Below are positions 51,561-61,946 of a DNA stretch of 64,000 bases, one piece after another. The notes under the pieces are model-generated. The model was not told where the DNA came from, did no database searches, and saw nothing but the letters and a program-made list of their open reading frames with translations. A program made the position numbers and the translations under genes. Origin of the DNA: Marinobacter excellens HL-55 (GTDB taxonomy: Bacteria > Pseudomonadota > Gammaproteobacteria > Pseudomonadales > Oleiphilaceae); assembly GCA_001314845.1 (NCBI GenBank), contig LJZQ01000014.1, forward strand, positions 25,744 to 89,743, written 5' to 3'. Position 1 is the first letter of the stretch, and the number at the start of each line of letters is the position of its first letter.

Positions 51561-52910
51561 ATGCAGATTATTCAAACTGTACTGGCGCTAGCCTTAACTC
51601 TGGGGATTCTGGTCACCCTGCATGAGTATGGGCACTTTTGGGTTGCCCGGAGATTCGGAGTTAAGGTACTGAGGTTCTCAGTGGGCTTTGGTAAGCCGCT
51701 TTATTCCTGGTACGACCGACACGGCACAGAGTTTGCGATTGCTGCCATTCCCCTGGGTGGCTACGTCAAAATGCTGGACGAGCGCGAAGGCCCGGTACCA
51801 GATGAGCTGAAGAGTCAGGCCTTCACCTCGAAACCACCCTCCCAGCGTATTGCCATCGCTGCAGCGGGCCCGATTGCCAATTTTATTTTTGCCATTTTCG
51901 CGTACTGGTTGCTGAGTGTGGTTGGCGTCACTAACGTCGCGCCGATTGTGGGTGATGTCTCCCCAGGCAGTGTGGCAGAGCGGGCTGGTTTGCAGCAGGG
52001 CATGGAAATACACGGTATCGATGGCCGCCGCGTGACATCCTGGCGTGACGTCAACATGCGCTTGCTGGAGCGCGCCGGCGAACATGGTGTGGTGACCCTT
52101 GAGGTCTCTCAGAATGGCGCCAGAGGGACGGTGGATGGTTCTCTGGATGGCTGGCGCCTGAGCGACGACGCGCCGAACCCGCTGGCGGAGTTTGGGATCA
52201 CACCCTGGCGTCCGGCAGTACCGGCTGTCCTTGGGCAAGTGACCGCTGATGGCCGGGCTGCAACAGCAGGCTTGGAAGCCGGAGACCGGGTTCTCGCGGT
52301 CGACGGTGAGCCAGTGGCAGACTGGTTTGAGCTGGTGGAATACATTCGGAATGCTCCGGAGAAGACGTTGGCGCTGTCGGTGGAGCGCAACGGCGAGCCA
52401 CGCGATGTGACTGTTCGTCCAGCGTCCCGTACCCTGGACGATGGCCAGGTCATCGGTTTTGTGGGTGCCGGTGTGGAGGCTATAAGCTGGCCCGATGAAG
52501 TTCTGCGGGAAGTTCGCTATGGCCCGCTGGCGGCTATTCCGAATGCGGTCCATGAAACTTGGGCGGATACCCGGCTGACCCTGGTCGCCATCAAAAAAAT
52601 GTTTACCGGGCTGCTCTCGCCTACCAACCTGAGTGGGCCAATAACCATTGCCCGGGTAGCAGAAGCCAGTGTCAGTTCCGGATTTGAGGATTTCGTGCGC
52701 TTTCTGGCGTACTTGAGCGTCAGTCTTGGCGTTCTTAATTTACTGCCAGTGCCAGTTCTGGATGGCGGTCACATCGTGTATTACACCATTGAAGCCATCC
52801 GCCGGAAACCGGTGTCTGAGCAAGTTCAGGCGCTTGGATTACGAATTGGTATGGCTTTGATTCTGACTTTAATGGTGTTTGCTCTTTACAACGACCTGAT
52901 GCGGTTGTGA
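51561..52910 (+). CDS. rseP: Site-2 intramembrane zinc protease RseP
   Basis: A 449-residue inner-membrane protease that completes anti-sigma-E cleavage. The zinc motif is HEYGH at residues 22-26 in the first helix, two PDZ domains follow (about 130-290), and the second active-site motif NLLPVPVLDGGH is at about 392-403. Length is normal. Its genomic link to bamA is conserved. Confidence 0.97.
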   Translation: MQIIQTVLALALTLGILVTLHEYGHFWVARRFGVKVLRFSVGFGKPLYSWYDRHGTEFAIAAIPLGGYVKMLDEREGPVPDELKSQAFTSKPPSQRIAIAAAGPIANFIFAIFAYWLLSVVGVTNVAPIVGDVSPGSVAERAGLQQGMEIHGIDGRRVTSWRDVNMRLLERAGEHGVVTLEVSQNGARGTVDGSLDGWRLSDDAPNPLAEFGITPWRPAVPAVLGQVTADGRAATAGLEAGDRVLAVDGEPVADWFELVEYIRNAPEKTLALSVERNGEPRDVTVRPASRTLDDGQVIGFVGAGVEAISWPDEVLREVRYGPLAAIPNAVHETWADTRLTLVAIKKMFTGLLSPTNLSGPITIARVAEASVSSGFEDFVRFLAYLSVSLGVLNLLPVPVLDGGHIVYYTIEAIRRKPVSEQVQALGLRIGMALILTLMVFALYNDLMRL

Positions 52911-52955
52911 GAATTGCGGGCTCCTTACCGCACATTAACCAGGCGATATAACTGA

Positions 52956-55274
52956 ATGAGACGTTCCCTTCTAGCTGTAGCCGTTGGCCTAGCCATTTCC
53001 GCGACTGGTATCACACCTGTGCTGGCGGATGAATTCACGGTAGCGGATATTGAGGTGGAAGGCCTTCAGAGGGTTTCAGCAGGCTCAGTATTCTCTGCGT
53101 TCCCCGTCAACATTGGCGAAGAGGTGGATGAAACCCGGTTGGCCACCGCCATCAAAGAACTTTTCCGTACGGGCTTGTTTACCGATATCGAAGCCAGCCG
53201 CAACGCCGGCGTTCTGATTCTCTCGGTTAAAGAGCGACCGTCTATTTCGTCCATCGAGATAGACGGCAACAAGAACATCGAAACTGACATGTTGATGGAT
53301 GCCCTGGCCGGCGCAGGACTGGAAGAAGGGCAGGTGTTTCGTCGCGCGACTCTGGAGCGGCTGGAGCTGGAGATACTGCGCTCCTACATTGCTCAGGGCC
53401 GTTATAACGCCAGAGTCCGGGCCAGCGCGGAAGAGCTTCCAAGAAATCGGGTTGCCGTTCGCCTCGACATAAACGAGGGTTCCGTCGCATCCATTCAGCA
53501 CCTCAACATTATTGGCAATTCCGATTTTAGCGACGAAGAGCTGATCAGTTTGTTTGAGCTGCGCACCACCAGTTGGTGGAATTCCATCACCAACAAGGAT
53601 AAATACGCCAGGGAGCGCCTGAGCGGCGACCTGGAGTCTTTGCGCTCGTTCTACCTTGATCGCGGCTATCTGGATTTCAACGTGGAATCGAGCCAGGTGT
53701 CCATTTCGCCCGACAAACAGCAGGTTTTCATTGCGATTGCGCTGGACGAGGGTCCTCAGTACACCATTTCTGACATTCGACTGCGGGGCGAGCTGATCGT
53801 TGATGAAGACGAGTTGCGGGAGCTCATTCCCGTGGGTGAGGGGGATGTGTTCTCTCGTGCCCAGATGACCGCGATCTCCGAAGCACTGTCGTTTCGACTT
53901 GGCAGAGAGGGCTACGCCTTCGCCAATGTGAATGCGGTGCCGGAGCCGGGCGAAGACAATACCGCGGCAGTAACGTTCTTTATCGAGCCGGGCAAGCGAG
54001 CCTATGTACGCCGCGTCAATTTTGAGGGCAACGTCTCTACCAAAGACGAAGTGCTCCGCCAGGAAATGACTCAGATGGAGGGCGGTATTGCGTCCTCCGA
54101 CCAGATTGATTTCTCTAAAACCCGGCTCGAGCGACTGGGCTTCTTCCAGACGGTGGACGTGGAGACCGTTCCAGTGCCCGGTTCCGATGACCTGGTGGAC
54201 GTCAATTACAGCGTTCAGGAGCAGCCGACCGGTAGCCTGTCTGCATCGGTCGGCTTTTCACAGAACTCTGGCGTGATCCTGGGTGCTGCGGTATCCGAAA
54301 ACAACTTCTTTGGCAGCGGTAAGCGGGTATCGTTTGGCGTTAACGTCAGTGATGCTATCAAGAGTGCCAACATCTCCTACCTTGATCCGTATTATACGGT
54401 TGATGGCGTCAGTCGCGGCTTTAGTCTGTTTGCGCGTGAGACGGACTTCGAAGAAGAGGACATCTCGTCGTATCTGCTTGATGAGTACGGCGGGCGCTTA
54501 ACCTTTGGTTACCCCACCGATTCGATTACCCGTTTGAGTTTTGGGCTTGGTCTGACTCAGTCCAACATCAAAAAAGGTGTTTTTTCCGCCCAGGAGGTAG
54601 AAACCTTTATTGATGATGAGGGCGATTCGTTCACCAATTACTTTGTGTTTGGTAACTGGCGCCGTAGCACATTAAACCGTGGCGTTCTGCCAACCCGGGG
54701 CTACAGTCATTCGTTGTCGCTGGATGTTGCCGTGCCAGGGAGTGATCTGACCTTTTATAAGGCCACTCACAAGACTGACTTCTATTATCCGATTGCCGAC
54801 TCGTCTCGCTGGGTAATCCGGGCGAGAACCGATATCGGATACGGCGATGGCTATGGTGACCGCACCCAAATGCCTTTCTTTGAGCATTTCTTTTCAGGTG
54901 GTTATGGATCGGTACGGGGTTTCCGCGCGAATTCTCTCGGTAACAGGGCCCAACCTTCAGAATTTGACTTGTCTGACCCGGATCCGTTCGGTGGTAACCT
55001 GTTGACGGAGGCTGGGTTAGAGCTGATATTCCCGACCCCGTTTGCGGGCGATACGCGCTCGATGCGGACGTCAGTCTTTCTTGATGCCGGGCAGGTTTTC
55101 GATACTGATCGTGACTTTGATCCGGAACTCGGCGAACTGCGGGCATCGGCAGGCATCAGCTTTCAGTGGATTACCGCTGTAGGGCCTCTTGCATTCAGTT
55201 TGGCGAAACCTCTTAATGACAAATCAGGCGATGATACTCAGGTATTCCAGTTCTCACTGGGCCAAACCTTCTGA
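52956..55274 (+). CDS. bamA: Outer membrane protein assembly factor BamA
   Basis: A 772-residue Omp85 protein that inserts beta-barrels. Signal peptide MRRSLLAVAVGLAISATGIT with cleavage after VLA, five POTRA domains (about 25-425; FTVADIEVEGLQRVSAGSVF opens the first), then a 16-stranded barrel. The lid motif VRGF appears in YGSVRGFRANSLG at about 653-657. It ends in aromatic FSLGQTF as needed for barrel insertion. Confidence 0.97.
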   Translation: MRRSLLAVAVGLAISATGITPVLADEFTVADIEVEGLQRVSAGSVFSAFPVNIGEEVDETRLATAIKELFRTGLFTDIEASRNAGVLILSVKERPSISSIEIDGNKNIETDMLMDALAGAGLEEGQVFRRATLERLELEILRSYIAQGRYNARVRASAEELPRNRVAVRLDINEGSVASIQHLNIIGNSDFSDEELISLFELRTTSWWNSITNKDKYARERLSGDLESLRSFYLDRGYLDFNVESSQVSISPDKQQVFIAIALDEGPQYTISDIRLRGELIVDEDELRELIPVGEGDVFSRAQMTAISEALSFRLGREGYAFANVNAVPEPGEDNTAAVTFFIEPGKRAYVRRVNFEGNVSTKDEVLRQEMTQMEGGIASSDQIDFSKTRLERLGFFQTVDVETVPVPGSDDLVDVNYSVQEQPTGSLSASVGFSQNSGVILGAAVSENNFFGSGKRVSFGVNVSDAIKSANISYLDPYYTVDGVSRGFSLFARETDFEEEDISSYLLDEYGGRLTFGYPTDSITRLSFGLGLTQSNIKKGVFSAQEVETFIDDEGDSFTNYFVFGNWRRSTLNRGVLPTRGYSHSLSLDVAVPGSDLTFYKATHKTDFYYPIADSSRWVIRARTDIGYGDGYGDRTQMPFFEHFFSGGYGSVRGFRANSLGNRAQPSEFDLSDPDPFGGNLLTEAGLELIFPTPFAGDTRSMRTSVFLDAGQVFDTDRDFDPELGELRASAGISFQWITAVGPLAFSLAKPLNDKSGDDTQVFQFSLGQTF

Positions 55275-55318
55275 GAGCAGTGACCAGAAAAACAAAGGAT
55301 GAAACACAGGAGATTTCC

Positions 55319-55816
55319 ATGAAACGTCTATCTGCCATTGTTGGCGCAACTCTGATGGCATTTTCGCTGCACGCGACAGCGGAAACCCGCATTGGTGTGG
55401 TCGATCTGCGCCAGGCGCTGTTCTCTTCCAATGATGCCCAGGTGTTCAGCCAAAAGCTTCAGGAGGATTTTGCCGGTGAAGAGGCCCAGGTGCGGGAAGC
55501 GCAGGAGAAGGCCAGAAAGCTCAAAGATCGTCTTGAAAAGGACGGTGCCATGATGAACGAGAGCGAACGTAACAAGCTGGCCAGTGAATTCCAGGAAACC
55601 GTTCAGGAATTCAATTTTCTGAAGCAGCGCCTGGACACCACGGTCGCCCAGCGTAAGCAGCAGTTCCTCGAGGGTGCGCGCCCGGAAGTCGATGAAGCCG
55701 TTAAAGAGCTACTGGATGAACACGATCTGGATATGATTCTGCCCAGTGAAGCCGTGGTCTACGTGAAGCCAGAGATGAACCTGACCTCTGAATTGCTTGA
55801 AAAACTGAACCGCTGA
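55319..55816 (+). CDS. skp: Periplasmic chaperone OmpH/Skp
   Basis: A 165-residue trimeric chaperone carrying unfolded porins to BamA. Signal peptide [20 protein letters not shown] with cleavage near ATAETRIG, then a short beta core ([15 protein letters not shown]) and long coiled-coil arms (about 45-115). AGGAG precedes ATG 55319. Confidence 0.95.
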   Translation: MKRLSAIVGATLMAFSLHATAETRIGVVDLRQALFSSNDAQVFSQKLQEDFAGEEAQVREAQEKARKLKDRLEKDGAMMNESERNKLASEFQETVQEFNFLKQRLDTTVAQRKQQFLEGARPEVDEAVKELLDEHDLDMILPSEAVVYVKPEMNLTSELLEKLNR

Positions 55817-55857
55817 GTAGAACAAGACCCCGGTTGGCGGGATCCGGAGAACGGTTA

Positions 55858-56883
55858 ATGACAATGAAATCCTACAGTCTCCAGGAGCTGGCTGAGGCGT
55901 TGGGGGCGGAGCTGAAAGGTGATCCCGATACCCGGATACACGGGCTGGCAACGTTGCAGGCGGCGGGTCCGGGTTCGATCAGCTTTCTTGCCAATCCTGC
56001 CTATGGCAAATACCTGAAAGAAACCAAAGCGTCAGCGGTAATTGTTGCACCTTCGGCTGCAGGCGATGTTCAGACCAATGTCCTGTTACTGGCTAACCCC
56101 TACCTGGGCTATGCTCGTCTCAGTCATTGGTTTGACCCGGCACCGGCTGTGATGGCCGGTGTCCACCCGACGGCCGTGATCGATCCTTCGGTGAAAGTTC
56201 CTGAGACGGCCAGTATCGGTCCTCACGTGGTCGTTGAAGCAGGTGCACAGATTGGTGACGGCGTCGTCATCGGTTCTGGCTGTTATATTGGTGCCCATGC
56301 CCGCATTGGCGATAACTCCATTCTTCGTCCAAGAGTGACGTTGGCTCATGATGTCGTGATGGGCCAGCGCTGTCATATTCTCAGTGGTGCAGTGATTGGT
56401 TCCGATGGGTTCGGGTTTGCCATCGATAAAGGCGTTTGGCACCGCATTGCCCAGGTCGGCGGTGTGGTTATGGGTGACGATGTTGAAATCGGCGCGAACA
56501 CCACGATTGATCGTGGTGCTCTGGAATGCACGGTCATTGGCGACGGTGTAAAAATCGACAACCTGGTGCAGGTCGGGCATAACGTAAGCATTGGCGATCA
56601 CAGTGCGATGGCTGCGAAGGTGGGTATTGCGGGCAGTACTCGTATCGGTAGCCACTGCGTGTTTGGCGGTGCCTGTGGTATTGCAGGGCATCTTGAAATT
56701 GCTGATCAGGTCCAGTTGACCGGAATGACGATGGTAACCGGCGACATCACGGAGCCGGGGGTGTATTCATCCGGAACCAGCGCAGACACTAACCGCCAAT
56801 GGCGAAAAAATGCGGTACGCTTCCGGCAGTTGGATTCACTGGCCAGGCGGATCAAAGAGCTGGAAAAGAAATCGGAGAGCTGA
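55858..56883 (+). CDS. lpxD: UDP-3-O-acylglucosamine N-acyltransferase
   Basis: A 341-residue beta-helix acyltransferase adding the second hydroxyacyl chain in lipid A synthesis. Hexapeptide repeats from about 100-300; catalytic His lies in [15 protein letters not shown] at about 240. N-terminal uridine-binding domain with [19 protein letters not shown] precedes ATG 55858. Confidence 0.96.
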   Translation: MTMKSYSLQELAEALGAELKGDPDTRIHGLATLQAAGPGSISFLANPAYGKYLKETKASAVIVAPSAAGDVQTNVLLLANPYLGYARLSHWFDPAPAVMAGVHPTAVIDPSVKVPETASIGPHVVVEAGAQIGDGVVIGSGCYIGAHARIGDNSILRPRVTLAHDVVMGQRCHILSGAVIGSDGFGFAIDKGVWHRIAQVGGVVMGDDVEIGANTTIDRGALECTVIGDGVKIDNLVQVGHNVSIGDHSAMAAKVGIAGSTRIGSHCVFGGACGIAGHLEIADQVQLTGMTMVTGDITEPGVYSSGTSADTNRQWRKNAVRFRQLDSLARRIKELEKKSES

Positions 56884-56894
56884 GGCCGATCGAC

Positions 56895-57332
56895 ATGATG
56901 AAAATCGATGAGATTCTTGAATACCTGCCACACCGGTACCCGTTTTTGCTGGTTGACCGGGTAACTGAGGTCGAAAAGGGAAAGTCGATCAAGGGGTACA
57001 AGAATGTCTCCTTCAATGAACCCTTCTTTACCGGCCATTTTCCCGATAACCCTATTATGCCTGGCGTGCTGATCATTGAAGCAATGGCGCAGCTTTCAGG
57101 AATTCTCGGTTTTGTGACGGTGGGGCGGAAACCGTCGGATGGCGTGATACAATATTTGGCCGGTTCCAGCAAAGCTCGCTTCAAGCGTCCCGTTCTACCT
57201 GGAGACCGCCTGGATCTGGAGTCCGTGTTTGTGTCTGGCAAGCGTGGTATCTGGAAATTCGAATGCCGTGCCCTGGTTGATGGCGACGTGGTGTGCGTGG
57301 CAGAAATATTGACCGCTGAGAGAGAAGTTTGA
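56895..57332 (+). CDS. fabZ: 3-hydroxyacyl-ACP dehydratase FabZ
   Basis: A 145-residue hotdog-fold dehydratase of type II fatty acid synthesis. The catalytic His and Glu lie in [20 protein letters not shown] (about 46-65). [14 protein letters not shown] at the N-terminus is diagnostic. A choice between ATG 56895 and 56898 is open. Stop overlaps lpxA start (TGATG). Confidence 0.96.
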   Translation: MMKIDEILEYLPHRYPFLLVDRVTEVEKGKSIKGYKNVSFNEPFFTGHFPDNPIMPGVLIIEAMAQLSGILGFVTVGRKPSDGVIQYLAGSSKARFKRPVLPGDRLDLESVFVSGKRGIWKFECRALVDGDVVCVAEILTAEREV

Positions 57333-58123
57333 TGGCGACAAATGACTGGTCGGGTGTCCATCCTCAGGCGATTGTAGACCCATCAGCCAAACTGGCGGAT
57401 AACGTAACCGTTGGTCCCTGGAGCTATGTCGGTCCCGGCGTTGAGATAGGCGAAGGCACTGAAATCCTGTCTCACGTAGTGATTAAAGGGCCGACCATTA
57501 TCGGTCGCAACAATCGCATATTCCAGTTCTCCAGTATTGGAGAAGAATGTCAGGACAAGAAGTACGCCGGTGAGCCGACCACTCTGGTTATCGGTGATGA
57601 CAACGTTATACGTGAGAATTGCACCGTTCACCGCGGAACCATTCAGGATCGCGGCGAAACCCGGATTGGAAACGGCAATCTGTTGATGGCTTACGTGCAT
57701 GTTGCTCACGATTGCTGGGTGGGCAATAACACCATTCTGGCCAATTGCGCCACGCTGGCGGGACACGTCACGGTTGGCGATTATGCCATCCTGGGTGGTG
57801 GTACCATGGTGCATCAGTTCTGCCACATCGGCCCGCACAGCATGGCCGCCGGCGGCAGTATCGTTTTGAAAGATATACCTGCTTACGTGATGGCCAGTGG
57901 CCAATCTGCCCAACCTCACGGTATGAATGTCGAAGGCCTCAAGCGTCGTGGCTTCAGTAAAGATGTTCTGCTGACTCTGCGCCGAGCTTACAAGGTGATC
58001 TATCGCCAGGGCCTTACCATCGAGCAGGCTCTGGAGGAGCTTGAAAAAGGCTTCCTCGACGTGCCGGAGGTTCGCCCGTTGATTGACTCGCTTCGAGGAG
58101 CGGATCGCGGCATCATCCGCTGA
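57332..58123 (+). CDS. lpxA: UDP-N-acetylglucosamine acyltransferase
   Basis: A 263-residue first enzyme of lipid A synthesis. Left-handed beta helix (about 10-190) with the catalytic His in AYVHVAHDCWVGNN and HQFCHIGPHSMAAGG, then a helical C-terminal cap with LKRRGFSKDVLLTLRRAYK. ATG 57332 overlaps the fabZ stop by one base. Confidence 0.97.
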   Translation: MATNDWSGVHPQAIVDPSAKLADNVTVGPWSYVGPGVEIGEGTEILSHVVIKGPTIIGRNNRIFQFSSIGEECQDKKYAGEPTTLVIGDDNVIRENCTVHRGTIQDRGETRIGNGNLLMAYVHVAHDCWVGNNTILANCATLAGHVTVGDYAILGGGTMVHQFCHIGPHSMAAGGSIVLKDIPAYVMASGQSAQPHGMNVEGLKRRGFSKDVLLTLRRAYKVIYRQGLTIEQALEELEKGFLDVPEVRPLIDSLRGADRGIIR

Positions 58124-58141
58124 TCTGGCTGGAGATTGCCG

Positions 58142-59320
58142 GTGCCAAATTCTCAGGCTGCCCTGGTCAGCGATCGTAAGCTGACAGTCGCCATCATCGC
58201 CGGTGAAGCATCGGGGGATATCCTCGGTGCCGGTTTGATTCGATCACTTCGTCAACGTTATCCCAAGGCTCGCTTTGTCGGCATTGGCGGTGATGAAATG
58301 GTCGCCGAAGGCTTCCATTCGCTGGTGCCCATGGAGCGGTTGTCTGTGATGGGGCTGGTCGAAGTGCTCGGGCGCATTCGGGAGCTGTTCAGTATTCGCG
58401 CCCGATTGATGGAGTTTTTCTTCAATACTCCGCCGGATGTTGTGATCGGTATTGATTCGCCGGATTTTACCCTCGCAATAGAGCGCCGCTGCCGGGAAGC
58501 CGGCATTCCTTCCGTGCATTATGTCAGCCCCTCTGTCTGGGCCTGGCGGCAAAAACGCATTTTCAAGATCGCCAAATCCGTTGACCTGATGCTGACGCTT
58601 TTTCCTTTTGAGGCTCGTTTTTACGAAGAGCATCAGGTGCCGGTGGCCTTCGTGGGGCACCCGCTGGCAGACCGCATCGAGATGAAAACCGATACCCGCG
58701 CGGCGCGTGAAAACCTTGGGCTGAACTTTGATAAGCCTGTGTTGGCTGTTTTGCCAGGTAGTCGAGGCGGTGAGGTTGAGCGGCTGGGGACGTTGTTTCT
58801 GGAAGCGTCGCGATGGCTTCAGTCCCGCAGGCCGGATATTCAATTAGTTATACCCTGCGTAAACCGGGATCGCGAAAAACAGATTCAGGGCTTGGTCGAG
58901 TCTCTTGAAGTAAAACTGCCGGTTACGCTGGTTCGCGGTAGATCCCGGGAGGTGATGGCGGCAAGCGATGTGGTGCTGCTGGCCTCGGGAACTGCAACCC
59001 TGGAGGCAATGTTGTTGAAGAAGCCGATGGTGGTTGGGTATCGTCTGAGTAACTTCAGTTTCAAGCTGCTGTCAAAGTTGGTGAAAGTGCCCTGGGTGGC
59101 GCTGCCAAACCTGCTGGCTCAAAAACAGCTGGTGCCTGAGCTTCTGCAGGATGATGCAACGCCAGAAGCCCTCGGGGCGGCTGTTCTGGAGCGGCTTGAG
59201 AATGAGCAGGAGCGTTTGCGCTTGAGTGAAGCTTTCTCTGAGTTGCACGAGTCACTCAGGCAGAATGCAGACGAGCGGGCTGCGACAGCCATTTCCAGCT
59301 TGATGGAGAGCCGGCGCTGA
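58142..59320 (+). CDS. lpxB: Lipid-A-disaccharide synthase
   Basis: A 392-residue GT19 membrane-associated transferase. [16 protein letters not shown] near the N-terminus, [14 protein letters not shown] (about 122-135) and [20 protein letters not shown] (about 280-300) are family motifs. GTG 58142 lies seven bases after GGAG and is preferred to a TTG at 58136. Stop overlaps rnhB start (TGATG). Confidence 0.96.
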   Translation: MPNSQAALVSDRKLTVAIIAGEASGDILGAGLIRSLRQRYPKARFVGIGGDEMVAEGFHSLVPMERLSVMGLVEVLGRIRELFSIRARLMEFFFNTPPDVVIGIDSPDFTLAIERRCREAGIPSVHYVSPSVWAWRQKRIFKIAKSVDLMLTLFPFEARFYEEHQVPVAFVGHPLADRIEMKTDTRAARENLGLNFDKPVLAVLPGSRGGEVERLGTLFLEASRWLQSRRPDIQLVIPCVNRDREKQIQGLVESLEVKLPVTLVRGRSREVMAASDVVLLASGTATLEAMLLKKPMVVGYRLSNFSFKLLSKLVKVPWVALPNLLAQKQLVPELLQDDATPEALGAAVLERLENEQERLRLSEAFSELHESLRQNADERAATAISSLMESRR

Positions 59321-60006
59321 TGGCCGGCAAAGAGTTGCCTCCGTTTGAGTGCCGCTACCAGGGCTGGCGCTTGGCAGGGGTGGATGAGGTTGGTCGGGGC
59401 CCTTTGATCGGGGATGTGGTGACGGCTGCGGTCATTCTGGATCCGAACCGCCCGATTGAAGGGTTGGCGGATTCCAAGAAACTGACGGAGAAGCGGCGAC
59501 TGAGGCTCTACGACGAGATTGTGGAAAAGGCTGCGTCCTGGAGCCTGGGCCGTTGTGAGCCGGCTGAAATCGATCAGCTGAATATCTATCAGGCCACCAT
59601 GCTCGCAATGAAACGCGCGGTTGACGGGCTGTCCATTCAGCCAGAGTATGTCTTGGTGGATGGGAACCGGTGCCCGAAGTGGACCTGGCTTTCGGAGCCG
59701 GTGGTGAAAGGTGATAGCCGGGTCGCTGCAATCAGTGCTGCATCGATTATTGCCAAGGTTACGCGCGATCGTGAAATGGCAGCGCTGGATCAGAAGTATC
59801 CGGGATTTGGTCTGGCCCAGCACAAGGGCTATCCAACACCGGTGCACCTTGAAGCCTTGGCTCGAATGGGTGTCACACCCGAGCATCGGCGGTCATTTCG
59901 CCCGGTGCAGGAAGCGATAGAAACGGTCGGTTTCTTCCGGCATGAACGTGAAAGTGAGAGCGAAGGGCTGGCCTACCCGACGGACCTGTTTGAAAATATG
60001 GTTTGA
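59320..60006 (+). CDS. rnhB: Ribonuclease HII
   Basis: A 228-residue nuclease that removes ribonucleotides from [23 protein letters not shown] carries the first Asp and Glu; [10 protein letters not shown] and VDGNRCPKW, then [16 protein letters not shown] with the later acidic residues, complete the active site. It closes the lpx block. The stop codon lies inside the -35 region of the tRNA promoter. Confidence 0.96.
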   Translation: MAGKELPPFECRYQGWRLAGVDEVGRGPLIGDVVTAAVILDPNRPIEGLADSKKLTEKRRLRLYDEIVEKAASWSLGRCEPAEIDQLNIYQATMLAMKRAVDGLSIQPEYVLVDGNRCPKWTWLSEPVVKGDSRVAAISAASIIAKVTRDREMAALDQKYPGFGLAQHKGYPTPVHLEALARMGVTPEHRRSFRPVQEAIETVGFFRHERESESEGLAYPTDLFENMV

Positions 60007-60031
60007 CAGATACCAGAAGTGGCTGTAATAT
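60003..60031 (+). promoter_or_regulatory. Sigma-70 promoter of the initiator tRNA gene
   Basis: TTGACA (60003-60008), a 17-base spacer and TAATAT (60026-60031): consensus -35, optimal spacing, one mismatch in the -10. A GC-rich discriminator (TCGCGCC) follows, typical of stringently controlled stable-RNA promoters. It overlaps the rnhB stop codon. Confidence 0.9.
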
Positions 60032-60077
60032 TCGCGCCACGTTGATCGAGGCCAGTCTCGATAAACAACCAGTTTGA

Positions 60078-60154
<77 letters not shown>

Positions 60155-60162
60155 CATAGAAG

Positions 60163-60198
60163 AAAGGCAGATCAGTAACTTACTGGTCTGCCTTTTTT
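60163..60198 (+). terminator. Terminator of the tRNA gene
   Basis: AAAGGCAGA...TCTGCCTTT stem, extended inward by TCAGTA/TACTGG, followed by TTTTTT, nine bases after the tRNA CCA. Confidence 0.92.
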
Positions 60199-60423
60199 GG
60201 TTTCTGATCCTGAAATTTTCTCCGTGCCCTGTGCGTGCCAATTGCCGATCTGAATATTTTGGCCCCTCTTCGTTGTTGACCGTAAGCATTCTGGGGCACT
60301 GGACATTAGCTCCGGCTCTCATGCCAAAAAAAGAGAGTCACTTTTCGCCTCTAGATTCCTCCGATTCATCCGCCGCTCCCTTCGACTGACCCTGCACCGA
60401 TTTTTGCCGCCAATCCGACCGAA

Positions 60424-61074
60424 GTGGATTGGGTCTGTGGTGACCTTCACGGCGAGTTCAAGGCTCTGCAAGCCGCGTTGTCGGATGCTGGTTTCAACAA
60501 AGTGGTTGATCGCCTGTTTCTGCTGGGAGACATCATTGATCGCGGGCCCGAATCCCGGGTCCTTCTGGAGTGGGTGCTGACAACTGACTGGGTACACAGC
60601 GTGGTGGACAACCATGAGTTGATGTTTATCGCTGGCGCTGAAGATAGCAGAAGCCGATACAAGCATCGGGGAACTGGTGGTGTCTGGGCCTCGACCCTGG
60701 ACGAGGTTTGCTATAAGAGCCTGGCAACCCGATGTCGTAACCAGTTGCCACTCACCATCACGTTGGAATGCGAGAACGGCCAACTCGGGTTGGTGCATGC
60801 CCAAAGCTCGTTCGACGACTGGTGCACCGTTCAGGACAGCACCTTATCAGAGCGTTTTGCCATTGAGTGTACCTGGCCCTGGAGTTGGGCGCAGGGGGCG
60901 GATCATGCCATTTCGGGCATCTCGGCCGTGGTGTCGGGCCACATTGGGACTGACGAGATGGTTCAGAAGGGCAACCAGCTCTGGATTGATACTCTGGCAA
61001 AAACCGGTCAGGTGCCGTTGATGCCGGTTCACCAAGTATTAGACCTGGTGGCAAAGGTGCCGCGAAATGAATAA
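60424..61074 (+). CDS. PPP-family metallophosphatase (PrpA/lambda-like), N-terminus possibly frameshifted
   Basis: A 216-residue Ser/Thr phosphatase-fold protein with metal motifs VCGDLHGE, LLGDIIDRGPESR, VVDNHELM and VSGHIGTDE (general order GDxHG, GDxxDRG, GNHE, GH); the third motif has D in place of the usual G. The GTG at 60424 has no ribosome-binding site and would begin five residues before the first metal motif. Coding resemblance extends upstream (PIFAANPTEVDW), but that frame has no start codon. A separate frame from ATG 60321 (MPKKESHFSPLDSS) ends at a TGA at 60387, and a +1 shift there would join the two. Confidence 0.7.
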   Translation: MDWVCGDLHGEFKALQAALSDAGFNKVVDRLFLLGDIIDRGPESRVLLEWVLTTDWVHSVVDNHELMFIAGAEDSRSRYKHRGTGGVWASTLDEVCYKSLATRCRNQLPLTITLECENGQLGLVHAQSSFDDWCTVQDSTLSERFAIECTWPWSWAQGADHAISGISAVVSGHIGTDEMVQKGNQLWIDTLAKTGQVPLMPVHQVLDLVAKVPRNE

Positions 61075-61246
61075 CGGCAAACTGCTGATTGTAGATCTCG
61101 AAGCCATCCATCTGCTGGAATCCCGGTTAAGCCCGGAGGGCGTGCCGCAAAGCGTCCACAATATGGAAATTATTGACTTCGGCTGCAGTGTGAACGATGC
61201 GCGCAATAAAGTCCGATTGCTTCCTTGTATTGATTGGCGTCTTTAA
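61067..61246 (+). pseudogene. Truncated DEDD 3'-5' exonuclease fragment
   Basis: A 59-residue frame starting with MNNGKLLIVDLEAIHLLES and continuing PEGVPQSVHNMEIIDFGC resembles the first 50 residues of KapD/Eri1-like exonucleases, including the D-x-E first motif. It then runs into VNDARNKVRLLPCIDWRL and stops, so about two thirds of the domain is missing. The start overlaps the phosphatase stop by eight bases, as an intact operon partner would. Judged a remnant. Confidence 0.6.
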
Positions 61247-61278
61247 CCAGAACTGTTAACGCCACAGGAGTGGACAGA

Positions 61279-61890
61279 ATGAAGCTGGTCTGTATCTCAG
61301 ATACCCACAGCATGCACCGCCGTATTCAGGTGATTCCTGATGGCGATGTGCTTGTTCATGCCGGAGATAGTCTGGGCCAGGGCACACTGGATAACATCGA
61401 AGAGCTCAACGATTGGCTTGGAACGCTGCCGCATCGCTATAAGATTGTGATTGCAGGCAATCACGACTGGGCCTTCCAGGAAACGCCGGAATTGGCACAG
61501 CAGGCATTGACGAATGCTATTCACCTCGAAGACAGTGGAATCGAGATAGAGGGCGTGCGGTTTTGGGGCTCACCTTGGACACCTACCTTCATGGATTGGG
61601 CGTTTATGCTGGATCGTGGTGAGCCGCTGCAACGTAAATGGCAACTTATTCCGGACAACGTTGATGTGCTGGTCACATATCGATTGCGGTGCATCAGCGA
61701 GAAACAAATATGGGACAGTTCGGGAGAACAAAACCTTATGACTATTCATGAAGCATCCGTTGGGGGTGGAGTAGAACCCCTCAATTATCTTTGCTGGGAA
61801 GGTGTAAACCTTATTCAGGGCTGGGCAGGTTCAGGAAAAGTGGCCCGGAATCACCTTCAGATTGGCTGGCGCTTGGCCCACGCTTGCTGA
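61279..61890 (+). pseudogene. Calcineurin-like metallophosphoesterase with replaced 3' end
   Basis: The first 133 residues fit the small MPPED-type metallophosphoesterases: MKLVCISDTHSMHRRI, VLVHAGDSL, IVIAGNHDWAF, and WGSPWTPTFMDWAFML. The family continues VLVTHGPP with later metal-binding histidines, but here the sequence leaves the family right after VLVT (near 61678) into YRLRCISEKQIWDSSGEQN and an unrelated tail of 70 residues. The last ligands are therefore missing. AGGAG precedes ATG 61279, so a protein may still be made, but activity is doubtful. Confidence 0.65.
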
Positions 61891-61946
61891 CAGCGTTGGG
61901 CGCTCAAATGTTCGCCCCCATAACAACAAGTCAAAGAGTATTCAGC

